A stretch of 64,000 bases of DNA from Desulfobacter curvatus DSM 3379 (lineage in GTDB: Bacteria > Desulfobacterota > Desulfobacteria > Desulfobacterales > Desulfobacteraceae), in assembly GCF_000373985.1 (NCBI RefSeq), contig NZ_KB893057.1, positions 62,001 through 126,000 of the forward strand, given 5' to 3'. Shown piece after piece: positions 43,349 to 52,299 of this stretch (position 1 is the stretch's first letter; the number at the start of each line of letters is the position of its first letter). The position numbers and the translations under genes are program-made. The notes beneath the pieces are model-generated. The model did no database searches. It had not been told where the DNA came from and saw nothing but the letters and a program-made list of their open reading frames with translations.

Positions 43349-44314
43349 TTGATTAAAAATTTTGCATTGATTGGAGCTGGCGGATATGTAGCACCTAAAC
43401 ATCTGAAAGCCGTTAAGGATACCGGCAATAATTTGATTGCGGCTTTGGATAAAAATGACTCTGTTGGAATTTTGGACAGCTATTCGTATGATATCTCATT
43501 TTTTACTGAGTTTGAACGCTTTGACCGCCATGCTGAAAAATTAAGGCGGATGGGAGAAGATAAGCGTATTCACTATGTAAGCATCTGTTCTCCCAATTAT
43601 CTTCATGACGCGCATATAAGATTTGCCCTCAGAATAGGTGCAGACGCCATTTGTGAAAAACCGCTGGTTCTGAATCCATGGAATCTTGATGCCATAAAGC
43701 AGCTTGAACAGGAAACGGGCAGGACTGTTTATAATGTATTACAGTTGAGGGTTCATCCTGCAATTGTGGCATTAAAAAAACAAATAGAAAAGGCACCTGA
43801 CTCAAAAACTTATGACATTGATTTGACCTATATCACCTCAAGGGGAAAATGGTATTTTATTTCGTGGAAGGGTGACCTTACCAAATCAGGGGGGATCGCC
43901 ACCAATATCGGCATTCATTTTTTTGATATGTTGATTTGGATATTCGGTGAGGTGAAATTTCAGGAAGTGCACATATCCCAGGATCGAAAGATGTCAGGGT
44001 ACATCCAGCTTGAAAGGGCCAATGTGAGGTGGTTTTTATCTTTGGACCCATCGGATTTACCTGAAAAAGCAACCGAACAGGGGTATCCTACATATCGGTC
44101 CATTCAGGTCGATGGGGCAGAAATAGAATTTTCGGGCGGATTTACTGATTTACACACTTTGGTCTATAAAGATATTTTCTCTGGCGGTGGATTTGGACTT
44201 GAGGATGCCAGGCCCTCTCTTGACTTGGTGTCAACTATTCGGAATGCCCCTGAGGCGGTTGGGGATTCCAAATCTCTTCATCCATATGCCAAAAAGTGCA
44301 GAGGGGAAGTATGA
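43349..44314 (+). CDS. wlbA: UDP-N-acetylglucosaminuronate 3-dehydrogenase (WlbA/WbpB-like)
   Basis: I chose a TTG start at 43349, with a strong ggagg 5 nt upstream, giving 321 residues that begin MIKNFALIGAGGYVAPKHLK; another TTG at 43337 would lie across that ribosome binding site. The Gfo/Idh/MocA enzyme has the nucleotide-binding start, ALDKNDSVGILDSY, and the catalytic Lys in CEKPLVLNP, all characteristic of WlbA/WbpB. It oxidises C3 of UDP-GlcNAcA to a ketone. Its stop overlaps the acetyltransferase start as ATGA. The upstream UDP-GlcNAc 6-dehydrogenase (WbpA) is not in the window. Confidence 0.85.
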   Translation: MIKNFALIGAGGYVAPKHLKAVKDTGNNLIAALDKNDSVGILDSYSYDISFFTEFERFDRHAEKLRRMGEDKRIHYVSICSPNYLHDAHIRFALRIGADAICEKPLVLNPWNLDAIKQLEQETGRTVYNVLQLRVHPAIVALKKQIEKAPDSKTYDIDLTYITSRGKWYFISWKGDLTKSGGIATNIGIHFFDMLIWIFGEVKFQEVHISQDRKMSGYIQLERANVRWFLSLDPSDLPEKATEQGYPTYRSIQVDGAEIEFSGGFTDLHTLVYKDIFSGGGFGLEDARPSLDLVSTIRNAPEAVGDSKSLHPYAKKCRGEV

Positions 44315-44967
44315 AAAATTCCGGATATTTTGTGCATGAATCCTCTTTTGTGGATTCCGGGGCCAGCATCGGCCGTAAAACACAAATCTGGCATTTTAGC
44401 CATGTCTTAACAGGGGCGGTGATCGGAGAAAAGTGCAGCTTGGGCCAAAATGTATCGGTTGCCGGGGGGGCTGTTATCGGCAACCGGGTTAAAATTCAGA
44501 ATAACGTGTCAATATATGACGGCGTTACAATAGAGGATGATGTCTTTTTAGGACCATCCTGCGTCTTAACTAATGTGACCAATCCCCGCTCACAAGTCAG
44601 CCGGAAGCATCTTTATGAAAAGACGTTAATAAAAAAAGGTGCCAGTGTCGGTGCCAACGCGACAATTTTGTGCGGGGTTACCATCGGCAGATATTCATTC
44701 ATAGCGGCCGGCGCTGTTGTCACAAAGGATGTGTGTGATTATTCCCTGGTGAAAGGAGTTCCGGCTAAATTCGCAGGATGGATTTCCCGTCATGGTCATT
44801 TGTTAACACGAAAAAATGAAGACGGGGTCTACCTCTGTCTTGAATCAGGACTTCAATATAAGGAAATAGAACCCAATCGACTGATTTGCCTTGATATAGA
44901 TGAAGATGATCCCCTTCCCGAAGGTATGTCAAAGGGGAATAAATCATATAGAGATTATAAAAAATGA
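44311..44967 (+). CDS. wlbB: UDP-GlcNAc3NA 3-N-acetyltransferase (WlbB/WbpD-like)
   Basis: The ATG at 44311 is preferred (gagggg upstream, ATGA overlap with wlbA). The 218-residue protein is mostly a hexapeptide left-handed beta helix (GASIGRKTQIWHFSHV, VIGEKCSLGQNVSVAG, IGRYSFIAAGAVVTKDV), with VKGVPAKFAGWISRHG near the C-terminus, as in the sugar N-acetyltransferases WlbB/WbpD. It would acetylate the 3-amino group made by the next enzyme, giving UDP-2,3-diacetamido-2,3-dideoxy-glucuronate. The assignment depends partly on the neighbours. Confidence 0.82.
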   Translation: MKNSGYFVHESSFVDSGASIGRKTQIWHFSHVLTGAVIGEKCSLGQNVSVAGGAVIGNRVKIQNNVSIYDGVTIEDDVFLGPSCVLTNVTNPRSQVSRKHLYEKTLIKKGASVGANATILCGVTIGRYSFIAAGAVVTKDVCDYSLVKGVPAKFAGWISRHGHLLTRKNEDGVYLCLESGLQYKEIEPNRLICLDIDEDDPLPEGMSKGNKSYRDYKK

Positions 44968-46109
44968 ATATGCAACAGGAAAAGGTGGTTTCGTTTGTTA
45001 ATTTAAAATCACAGGCGGACAAACTGGAACACGGCATTCAGAACGCAATAAATCGGGTAATCGCCCATGGCCGGTTTATTATGGGGCCTGAAGTTTTTGA
45101 GTTTGAGCGCAAACTGGCAGAATACTGTGGTGCTAAATATGCCGTAACATGTTCAAGCGGGACCGATGCTCTGCTAATGGCGTTGATGGCGATAAATCTT
45201 CGGCCCGGAGATGTGGTCCTTACTACACCTTTTTCATTCATCGCCACAGCTGAAGTTATTGCCTTGTTAGGTGCCGTGCCCGTATTCGTGGATATAGAAC
45301 CTGATACCTATAATATTGATCCTGAGAAATTAAATAAAACAATTTCAGTATTAAAAGGAAATAAGAAAAAGAATGTCCGATGTATAATCCCTGTTGACAT
45401 TTTTGGGTTGCCTGCAGATTTTGAAAAGATAAATGAGGTGGCCAAGTCCCATGGGCTCCACGTAATTGAGGATGCCGCCCAGGGGTTTGGCGGTTCCCTT
45501 AAAGAAAATAAAGCCTGTCACCTGTCTGATATCGGGACGACCAGTTTTTTTCCCGCAAAACCGCTTGGGTGCTATGGAGATGGCGGCGCAATCTTTACTG
45601 ATGATGACAAAATTCATGAAAAACTGGTTTCCATTCGTATCCATGGTAAGGGTGAGGGTAAATATGACAATGTCAGGATTGGAATTAATGGCAGACTGGA
45701 TACGATTCAGGCTGCTGTTCTACTGGAAAAATTAAAGATTTTTGATTGGGAGCTTGAACGCCGAAACGTTATAGCTGCATATTACAGGGAGCGCCTTGAA
45801 GGTAAAGTCAACTGCCAGCAACTAAATAAAGGGTTTCAAAGTGCCTGGGCACAGTTTTCTTTTGTTTCGGAACAACGAGAGATGATAATGGAAAAATTAG
45901 ATGAAAAAGGTATACCTTGGGCGGTTTATTACCCCAAAGCCCTTCATCTGCAAAAGGCGTTTTCATTTTTGGGCTATTCAAAAGGAGACTTTCCTGTTAG
46001 CGAAAGGGTCTCAGAAACAATTTTAAGCATCCCTGTTCATCCCTATTTGTCAATCGAATCCGCCGAATTCATATCCAACACCATAATATCGGCTTTATGC
46101 AAGAGATAG
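44964..46109 (+). CDS. wlbC: UDP-3-keto-GlcNAcA 3-aminotransferase (WlbC/WbpE-like)
   Basis: The 381-residue DegT-family enzyme shows GTDALLMAL, VIEDAAQGFGG and the Schiff-base Lys in SFFPAKPLGCYGDGGA, typical of the WbpE/WlbC group. It aminates the 3-keto sugar left by WlbA. Its ATG overlaps the wlbB stop (ATGA), so wlbA, wlbB and wlbC form one co-translated set. This supports the pathway UDP-GlcNAcA to UDP-GlcNAc3NAcA. A WbpI-type C2 epimerase is not seen, so the manno form is not predicted here. Confidence 0.85.
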   Translation: MNMQQEKVVSFVNLKSQADKLEHGIQNAINRVIAHGRFIMGPEVFEFERKLAEYCGAKYAVTCSSGTDALLMALMAINLRPGDVVLTTPFSFIATAEVIALLGAVPVFVDIEPDTYNIDPEKLNKTISVLKGNKKKNVRCIIPVDIFGLPADFEKINEVAKSHGLHVIEDAAQGFGGSLKENKACHLSDIGTTSFFPAKPLGCYGDGGAIFTDDDKIHEKLVSIRIHGKGEGKYDNVRIGINGRLDTIQAAVLLEKLKIFDWELERRNVIAAYYRERLEGKVNCQQLNKGFQSAWAQFSFVSEQREMIMEKLDEKGIPWAVYYPKALHLQKAFSFLGYSKGDFPVSERVSETILSIPVHPYLSIESAEFISNTIISALCKR

Positions 46110-46131
46110 AATTTTAATACCAGGAGTAATT

Positions 46132-47079
46132 ATGTTTAAGTCGCAAACAGTGTGTGTGGTTGTGCCTTGTTATAATGAAGAGACCCAAATTGAGACGGTG
46201 ATCAACACGATGCCGGATTATGTGGATGCCATAGTAATCATAGACGATAAAAGTCCTGACAATACCGTTGAAAAAGTTCGTCAACTGATGGTGTTGGACA
46301 AACGTGTTGAATTAATTATTCATAAAAAAAATCAGGGGGTCGGTGGTGCCATCGCCAGCGGCTATATCTGGGCAAGGGATAATGAAATGGATTTGACCGT
46401 TGTTATGGCCGGCGATGGCCAGATGAATCCTGACGATCTGCCTTCGCTTCTTAAGCCGGTAGCAGAAGGCAAAGCGGATTATTCTAAAGGTAACAGATTG
46501 TTTACGGGGCAGGCTTTCAGTAAAATTCCTACTGTTAGGTATTTGGGGAACGGTATTCTTTCTCTGCTTACCAAAATTGCATCCGGATACTGGAATGTTG
46601 CAGATTCCCAATCCGGTTATACCGTAATAAATAAAAAAGCATTAAAGACAATCGACTGGAATAAGATGTACAAACGTTACGGCCAACCCAATGATATTCT
46701 GGTCCGTTTGAATGTAGAAAATTTCAGGGTAATTGATGTGCCCGTCGAACCTGTTTATAATGTCGGAGAACGATCAGGTATTAAAATACCAAAAGTTATA
46801 ATTACGATTTCCTGGCTTTTAATACGATTATTTGTGTGGCGGATGAAAGAGAAATATGTCATTCGTGATTTCCATCCCTTGGTCTTCTTTTACTTTTTAG
46901 GGTTTGTGTTTTTTGTATGTACCTGCCTGCTTTTTACCCGGCTTTTTTTTATTTGGGCGTTGACGGGTCATATTCCTTCCATAAATGCATTAGCTGCAAT
47001 GTTCTCTTTTATGAGTGCCAATCAATTTACATTGTTTGGCATGTGGTTTGATATGGAGGCTAATCGTAACTTAGGTTAA
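46132..47079 (+). CDS. Glycosyltransferase family 2 (DPM1-like) with two C-terminal membrane helices
   Basis: The 315-residue protein has a GT-A domain (VVVPCYNEETQIETVI, IIDDKSPDNT, VMAGDGQMNPDDL, DSQSGYTVI) followed by two hydrophobic helices (about 245-270 and 280-305). This layout fits enzymes that attach a sugar to polyprenyl phosphate, which would supply the GT-C enzymes of the cluster. It lies 22 bp after wlbC and is the last gene of the plus-strand glycan block; the minus-strand pilus operon converges on it. The C-terminal end (FDMEANRNLG) is normal for the family. Confidence 0.8.
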   Translation: MFKSQTVCVVVPCYNEETQIETVINTMPDYVDAIVIIDDKSPDNTVEKVRQLMVLDKRVELIIHKKNQGVGGAIASGYIWARDNEMDLTVVMAGDGQMNPDDLPSLLKPVAEGKADYSKGNRLFTGQAFSKIPTVRYLGNGILSLLTKIASGYWNVADSQSGYTVINKKALKTIDWNKMYKRYGQPNDILVRLNVENFRVIDVPVEPVYNVGERSGIKIPKVIITISWLLIRLFVWRMKEKYVIRDFHPLVFFYFLGFVFFVCTCLLFTRLFFIWALTGHIPSINALAAMFSFMSANQFTLFGMWFDMEANRNLG

Positions 47080-47169
47080 GTCTTGTTTATGCCGTTGTTC
47101 TGATTACCCTCACGATTTTAACTTTCCTGAATGGAACTTCCCTGAGATGGATGGGGATGGTTGAGGGTA

Positions 47170-47559
47170 TTAATCGGAACGTTTTAGGAGTTCTTTTCTC
47201 CTAATTTTAGGGAGCAATTTCATCGCTTTTTCCATCCCCTTTCCTGAAAATACAACTATTTTATGAGCCTTCCAGAAACCGTCTTTATCTTTTCCCAAAA
47301 GAATTACCCGTGCCGGTTTCCCTACTTTAAGGTAACTTTTATTGACCTGTTCAAGCGTTTCACCGCCCCGGTCAAGCCATACAGAATTAATTCTGGAAAT
47401 GGTCTGGTTGCCTACCTGAATAATTGTTCCGCCAGGTTTCCATTCGTAAATGATATCGGTAAATTCTCTATAGTCCGACTGAACTTCATCGGCCATTGAA
47501 AAACCGGGAACGACAAGGATAAGAAAAACAAAACAGACGATTAGTATATTTGCTTTCAT
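47170..47559 (-). CDS. Small secreted protein downstream of pilY1
   Basis: The ATG at 47559, with gggag 6 nt upstream, gives 129 residues; an earlier ATG at 47571 overlaps that ribosome binding site. A signal peptide (MKANILIVCFVFLILVVPGFS, cleavage near SMA-DE) precedes about 100 mostly beta residues (GTIIQVGNQTISRINSVWLD, ARVILLGKDKDGFWKAHKIVVFSG), resembling a small nucleic-acid-like or OB/SH3-type fold. I do not recognise a family. It follows pilY1 by 46 bp on the same strand and probably belongs to the minor pilin operon as a periplasmic accessory protein. Confidence 0.65.
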   Translation of the reverse strand: MKANILIVCFVFLILVVPGFSMADEVQSDYREFTDIIYEWKPGGTIIQVGNQTISRINSVWLDRGGETLEQVNKSYLKVGKPARVILLGKDKDGFWKAHKIVVFSGKGMEKAMKLLPKIRRKELLKRSD

Positions 47560-47605
47560 GGTTTCTCCCATATTAAATTCATATGATGTTGCCTGTGATT
47601 TTTTG

Positions 47606-50600
47606 TTAATTAAACTGTCTTTTCCAAGATCTCAGCCTGCTTTGCAGTGCCCCGAGGTTTACTTTGACCACTGTCGGGTCATCATCAGTGGTGCCCACAA
47701 ACAGGATGTCATTATGAATTACCAGTTCCGGAACAGGTTTTCCGGTGCCGATGTAAAGACCCACCACTTTTTTGGGGCTATCCGGATCGTTAGGATCCTG
47801 AACAGTTTGATCCGCTTCTGTATATTCATTGTCGCCATTAAGATCAAACACTGCGTTTGATACAAATTCTCCGCTCTCCCAATCCACAGCAAAAAGATAG
47901 GTGTCTCCGTTACCGGCGCATACATCCCCATCAGGGATAAATGTTGTGAAAAAAACCACTCCGCCCACGATCAGGGGCTGTGAAATAGATCTTTCACTGG
48001 CCGAACCGCTTGGGACTGTAAGTTTAAGCATCCACGATTTGTTGTCCGGGTTGCATCTTCCTTCTTCATCAGGCGAATTACAGAATACAGTCCGGTATTG
48101 TTCCAGGTCATCAGCATCCACGTCACCATCTTCGTCAAGATCAACGGGATCTCCATTATCATCCAGGGCATACGCCTCAACGATTTCGGTCTGCATTTCA
48201 ACGAGATCTGATTTTATGTAGGGTGTTGACTTGGATGCGCCTTCATCGAACAAGCCATAAAAATACTGTTGATCGGCAGAAATCTTGTCAATCTGATACT
48301 GGTATCTTCCGGTTCCAAAAAAGATCCAGATATCACCGTCGTTGTATCCACTGCATGCCTTTGCTGTGACAGGAGTCGCGTGATCCGTGTTTTCTGAATT
48401 AAAAAGCAGTTCGATCTCGGGTTTTTGAAAAAAGCCGATATGTTGGGCACGGTATAAATTTCCATACAGGTTGCCCACATAGATCCTGTCATACACAGCG
48501 TCATCGTCAATATCAACCAGATGTGGTGATGAGGGGACATCATTTTTTAACTCACTGCTTGAAAGCTTAATTTTGTATACCGGGTCATTGTTTTCATCAA
48601 TCCACACCTTACTTTTGTTATAGCTTTTTACGGCAAACAGATACGCTTCCTTGTCAGCTTGCAAAAGATCTGTTGCTGCAGCGCCTGAGCTGAAAACTGT
48701 GGCCCATCCGGTTCCTGTCCCATTGCTGAGCCTTGCCGTGGTGGGCCAGGAGGTCGCATACCCCAGTTCGGCATCATCCGTGTCGTTGAATTCCCACAAA
48801 TATAGAGATGGTGCAGTCGAATCATCAAAATCTTTACCATAGGTAACATCCAAGGTAAAAAAAGCGCTGCCGCCTTTTCCAAGCCCGGTCACCAGAATGG
48901 TTCTCCATTTTGTTGTGGTGTTAACATAAATATCCGCTGGTTCCGGGGTCCCGTCCACCAGAAATTGATGGCAATAGGAGCTTGAACAGGGATCTTTGCT
49001 TGGATCTGTTTCTGCCTGGGCCATTTTTGAAATCACACTGTTAGGGTAGAATCGCCATTTTTCGGTGCCATCTGACACGCGAACCGCATGGAGGGCGCCG
49101 TCATTGGCTCCAAAGTAGGCCATTTCATCCCTGTTGTTGACGGCAGGACTGTATTTGAAATTGTAATATAAATCTTCACCATTATCATTGCCGAATTTAT
49201 AGTAGTAGGGTGGGGCTTCAACAATAGCAGGGGTTGAGTTGATGATATCTCCCATGGCCTTGCACAGGTAATTATCCCCTGAAATTGAAGCCTCTGTATA
49301 TTGACTGACGTGATCTGCTTCGGTCGCATCATAGATGAATGCGTTGATATTGCCAGTGGTTACAGTATTGGTTGTTTCCCAGGTAGTCGTGGATTCAAGT
49401 TCGCCGGTGAAGGCATTGAACAAGGTTGCTTTCAGGTTGCCGCTCCAGTCCGAGGCATCAAAGTTGGCATTCAAAAGAATCGCTCCATTATCCACAGAGG
49501 TTGTGGGGGCTGGAGATGACCCATGGAACACCTGGGCCTTGACGCCTGTAACAATTTGATTCATCACATCGATAAATTCCTGCCGATTTTGTGCCATGAA
49601 GGGTTCGGCATCTCCGTTGACGTCTTCATTGTGCAGATGGTAAAGATAATCATCGTCAGAGGCTTCACCTGCTGTCTGCATTTTTTGTACAATGCGGTCC
49701 AATTGGGTGGCATCATCAAGGCCGAACCCCACTGCCACAATGGTGATGCCCTCGGCAATCAAGCTGTCGGTAATCGCATCTATTTTGCTGTTATCCGTCG
49801 CTGTATTTCCCTGTCCGTCCGTCACCAGCACCAAAATTCTCGGCTGGCACGATAATTCAGTGAATGTTTCGTTATAGTAATCATCCTCGCGATTCCCCTG
49901 AAAATAGGCAAGGGCTGCTTTCATGGTGGGGACAAGGGGGGTATATCCGGAAGCACTTCCGTCATCTGCCTTGTCCTGGAGTGCGTCCTGATGGTCGTCA
50001 TCATGATCATGGCAGCCGATACGGTAGGTGGTATAATAATCGGGCGCATTGTCGCTATCGTAAGAGTGCCCACTTCCGCCTGCCCAGGTAGCAAACCCCC
50101 AGGAAATACTGCGGTCTAAGAACATCTCTTTTAACACATCTTCTGCAATGGCAATACGGGTCATATATCCATCATCCGTATTCATATAGTTGCCCATACT
50201 GCCTGAAGTATCCAGCTGAACCATGATGGCTGGGTTCACCAGATTTTCAGCATACAATGGGATCTCTCCACATGCGGCCGAGGATGGCGCAGTTTTTATC
50301 AGCAGGGTGATGGGAATTTCAAGGGGAGAGTTTTCCACACCGCCGTTACTGGTGATGGTCAGGGTTGCTGTGTGCGTGCCTGCGGCTAGCGTAGATGTGT
50401 TGAAATTCACAGTCACTGTATGGGATTGATTAATTGCCAGTGCTGGTACAGTGCTGTTGTCCACTGTTGCCCAGGTTTCGCTGCTGGTGATCGTGGCCGT
50501 GGCGGTGTCATCTTCTGTCCCTGTATTGGTGATATCAAAGGTTAAAGATATTGCATTGTACCCTACAAAGCAGGTAGGCTCCAGCTGTAATGGGTCTGTT

Positions 50601-51241
50601 GCCCATGTTGGCCCATTGCAGCCAGCTTGGGGGTTGATGGTGGTCACGCCAGATGGGACGGTTGCATCTGTTGGAGTTTCGGTCCCTTTGGTAATATAGA
50701 AACCATCAATTTCCGCATTGTCCTCCCGCATGGCAATTTTGATGGTATGGCTGCCTGTTGTGTCTATGTTGATCATATTATCAGATCCAACCTGCATGGA
50801 ATCTGTCCAGATAAAACTTCCATAGTCTCCACCGAAATTCCAGGCCTTCCAGGCGTCGTTATCCACAGTGAAAAACATGGAATCCTCAGAGCCGCTGAAT
50901 CCCTTGCCACGCATCCAGATATAGAAGGTGCCGGTCGCCGTAAAATTTACTTCATATGTTTTCACTTCATTTTCAGGCGTGTTAGTGGCAACACCGCTGC
51001 TTCCGGATTTAAGAACGACCTCGCCGTTGGCTGAATTGTCAGGGTGCGACTCAAAATAATCACCTGCCCAGTGATACCCTTCATCCAGCTGGTAATCACC
51101 TGTGAAATGTTCTGCTTCAATATAGGTTCCGTTTGGATCGATACTGCAAAGGGCCAGAGCATTCCCGGGTATCGTCCAAAACGTGCTGAACAGCATCAAA
51201 ATAAAAAAGAGAACGAGCTGGTTTGGATATTTTTTTATCAT
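47606..51241 (-). CDS. pilY1: PilY1-like type IV pilus tip adhesin with N-terminal carbohydrate-binding-like module
   Basis: The ATG at 51241, with aaggag 9 nt upstream, precedes a good signal peptide (ending at about residue 30, GNALA); a longer frame to 51298 is not supported. The 1211-residue protein has, in order: a CBM6/35-like module (about 40-190, IEAEHFTG, FYIWMRGKG), a BACON/Ig-like domain (about 215-320), a von Willebrand A domain with MIDAS DTSGSMG (about 335-570), and the PilY1 C-terminal beta-propeller (YFGANDGALHAVRV, TLDVTYG). Calcium-type loops DLDEDGDVDADD and FDLNGDNEYTEAD are visible. PilY1 sits at the pilus tip and controls adhesion and retraction. It overlaps nothing and lies 53 bp after pilX. 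Confidence 0.9.
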   Translation of the reverse strand: MIKKYPNQLVLFFILMLFSTFWTIPGNALALCSIDPNGTYIEAEHFTGDYQLDEGYHWAGDYFESHPDNSANGEVVLKSGSSGVATNTPENEVKTYEVNFTATGTFYIWMRGKGFSGSEDSMFFTVDNDAWKAWNFGGDYGSFIWTDSMQVGSDNMINIDTTGSHTIKIAMREDNAEIDGFYITKGTETPTDATVPSGVTTINPQAGCNGPTWATDPLQLEPTCFVGYNAISLTFDITNTGTEDDTATATITSSETWATVDNSTVPALAINQSHTVTVNFNTSTLAAGTHTATLTITSNGGVENSPLEIPITLLIKTAPSSAACGEIPLYAENLVNPAIMVQLDTSGSMGNYMNTDDGYMTRIAIAEDVLKEMFLDRSISWGFATWAGGSGHSYDSDNAPDYYTTYRIGCHDHDDDHQDALQDKADDGSASGYTPLVPTMKAALAYFQGNREDDYYNETFTELSCQPRILVLVTDGQGNTATDNSKIDAITDSLIAEGITIVAVGFGLDDATQLDRIVQKMQTAGEASDDDYLYHLHNEDVNGDAEPFMAQNRQEFIDVMNQIVTGVKAQVFHGSSPAPTTSVDNGAILLNANFDASDWSGNLKATLFNAFTGELESTTTWETTNTVTTGNINAFIYDATEADHVSQYTEASISGDNYLCKAMGDIINSTPAIVEAPPYYYKFGNDNGEDLYYNFKYSPAVNNRDEMAYFGANDGALHAVRVSDGTEKWRFYPNSVISKMAQAETDPSKDPCSSSYCHQFLVDGTPEPADIYVNTTTKWRTILVTGLGKGGSAFFTLDVTYGKDFDDSTAPSLYLWEFNDTDDAELGYATSWPTTARLSNGTGTGWATVFSSGAAATDLLQADKEAYLFAVKSYNKSKVWIDENNDPVYKIKLSSSELKNDVPSSPHLVDIDDDAVYDRIYVGNLYGNLYRAQHIGFFQKPEIELLFNSENTDHATPVTAKACSGYNDGDIWIFFGTGRYQYQIDKISADQQYFYGLFDEGASKSTPYIKSDLVEMQTEIVEAYALDDNGDPVDLDEDGDVDADDLEQYRTVFCNSPDEEGRCNPDNKSWMLKLTVPSGSASERSISQPLIVGGVVFFTTFIPDGDVCAGNGDTYLFAVDWESGEFVSNAVFDLNGDNEYTEADQTVQDPNDPDSPKKVVGLYIGTGKPVPELVIHNDILFVGTTDDDPTVVKVNLGALQSRLRSWKRQFN

Positions 51242-51294
51242 TGATGTTTTCTCCTTTGTCTGTTCTCTTATTGCATAATGGTTGGGTTGCCGGA

Positions 51295-51837
51295 TCAATA
51301 ACCTACCTTGTACACTTTTCGGATTAGTGTATGGACTTCTGTCGTACCTTCGGCATTGCAGGTTACTTGATATTGAAAATCCCTGTATTCAGGGCCAAAC
51401 CCGGCAGCCTGCCAGTCATCATCATGCTGTATCCGATACCAGTAGGGCACACTGCTGACCGACCCGTCAACAGCGTCTGTCGGCAGATCATCTTTGTCTG
51501 CCGGGAAATCTGTCTGGTCACCAAAATTACGGACAATATATTCGTAATCCCCCCACACATAGTCGTAGTCAACACTTGCGGGGTTCACGTTGACATAATC
51601 AGGTGGTGTGGCCAGGGCGTTTAAGAATGGGCCGGACTGTTTCCATCCGCTGTCAGCTATATAGAACCTCTGGTTTGCCACGCGTTCATTACCGGCTATT
51701 TTAAGTTCAAAGCTCGTGGTGTTTATTCCAGCTAAACCTATGAAAGTCAGGATCGATAGAACAAGAAGGGTTGTGATAAGTGCAAACCCTTTTTCATTGT
51801 TAAGATCTTTGACCGGTTGTTGAACATGCTTCATCAT
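51295..51837 (-). CDS. pilX: Minor pilin PilX-like
   Basis: The 180-residue protein has a cytoplasmic leader, cleavage-type site KG|FALIT and a hydrophobic helix (LLVLSILTFIGLAG), then the PilX-family segment TTSFELKIAGNERVANQRFYIADSG. Position 5 of the mature protein is Thr rather than Glu, as in other PilX-type and GspK-type pilins. It overlaps pilV by 4 bp. It is expected to sit in the pilus tip complex with PilV, PilW and PilY1. Confidence 0.85.
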   Translation of the reverse strand: MMKHVQQPVKDLNNEKGFALITTLLVLSILTFIGLAGINTTSFELKIAGNERVANQRFYIADSGWKQSGPFLNALATPPDYVNVNPASVDYDYVWGDYEYIVRNFGDQTDFPADKDDLPTDAVDGSVSSVPYWYRIQHDDDWQAAGFGPEYRDFQYQVTCNAEGTTEVHTLIRKVYKVGY

Positions 51838-52286
51838 AACATTTCACTTTTATAAAAACTAATTGTTAATGTTTTTGCACGTCTATCACTGTAATTGACA
51901 TTAAGCGTGACAGCTTTGATGTTCAGTTCATCGGATTCGTCTGTGACGCCATCACCATCATTGTCTGTACCATCTGTATTTGTCCACTCAGTGACATTCC
52001 ATGACACAGACGAAATATGTGAAGGCAACTGCAGTCCGGTAAACTCCGTATCACTATGCGGGTTTGTGGCAGGATCCATGGTTGAATCGTCATATGAAAC
52101 ATTTAATAAGCGTTCGTATACGTTACCGGCAAGTGTACTGGCTGTAGTCAGCTTATTTGCAGTTGTATTTCCCTGTATACTGCTTGTCTGCATTGTATTT
52201 AGCGCCAGGATTCCAATGGCCAGTACAAGCATGGCTATGAGTACTTCTATCAAAGTAAAGCCCCGGTCGTTTTTCAAAATAGTCAT
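51834..52286 (-). CDS. pilV: Minor pilin PilV-like
   Basis: The 150-residue prepilin has leader MTILKNDRG, cleavage site G|FTLIE, and the helix VLIAMLVLAIGILALNTMQ, characteristic of PilV. The soluble part is short and includes DGDGVTDESDE, which might bind calcium. It follows pilW by 13 bp and overlaps pilX by 4 bp. It is a tip-complex minor pilin in the standard order fimT-pilW-pilV-pilX-pilY1. Confidence 0.88.
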   Translation of the reverse strand: MTILKNDRGFTLIEVLIAMLVLAIGILALNTMQTSSIQGNTTANKLTTASTLAGNVYERLLNVSYDDSTMDPATNPHSDTEFTGLQLPSHISSVSWNVTEWTNTDGTDNDGDGVTDESDELNIKAVTLNVNYSDRRAKTLTISFYKSEML

Positions 52287-52299
52287 GCTTTTTACATTC

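Noticed and set aside
40139..46109. Two DegT aminotransferases as a recent duplication
   Set aside because: The sequences differ throughout and belong to different functional contexts.
47104..47169. Inverted repeat taccctca/tgagggta as terminator between converging genes
   Set aside because: Only 8 bp with a loop of about 50 nt; too weak to claim.
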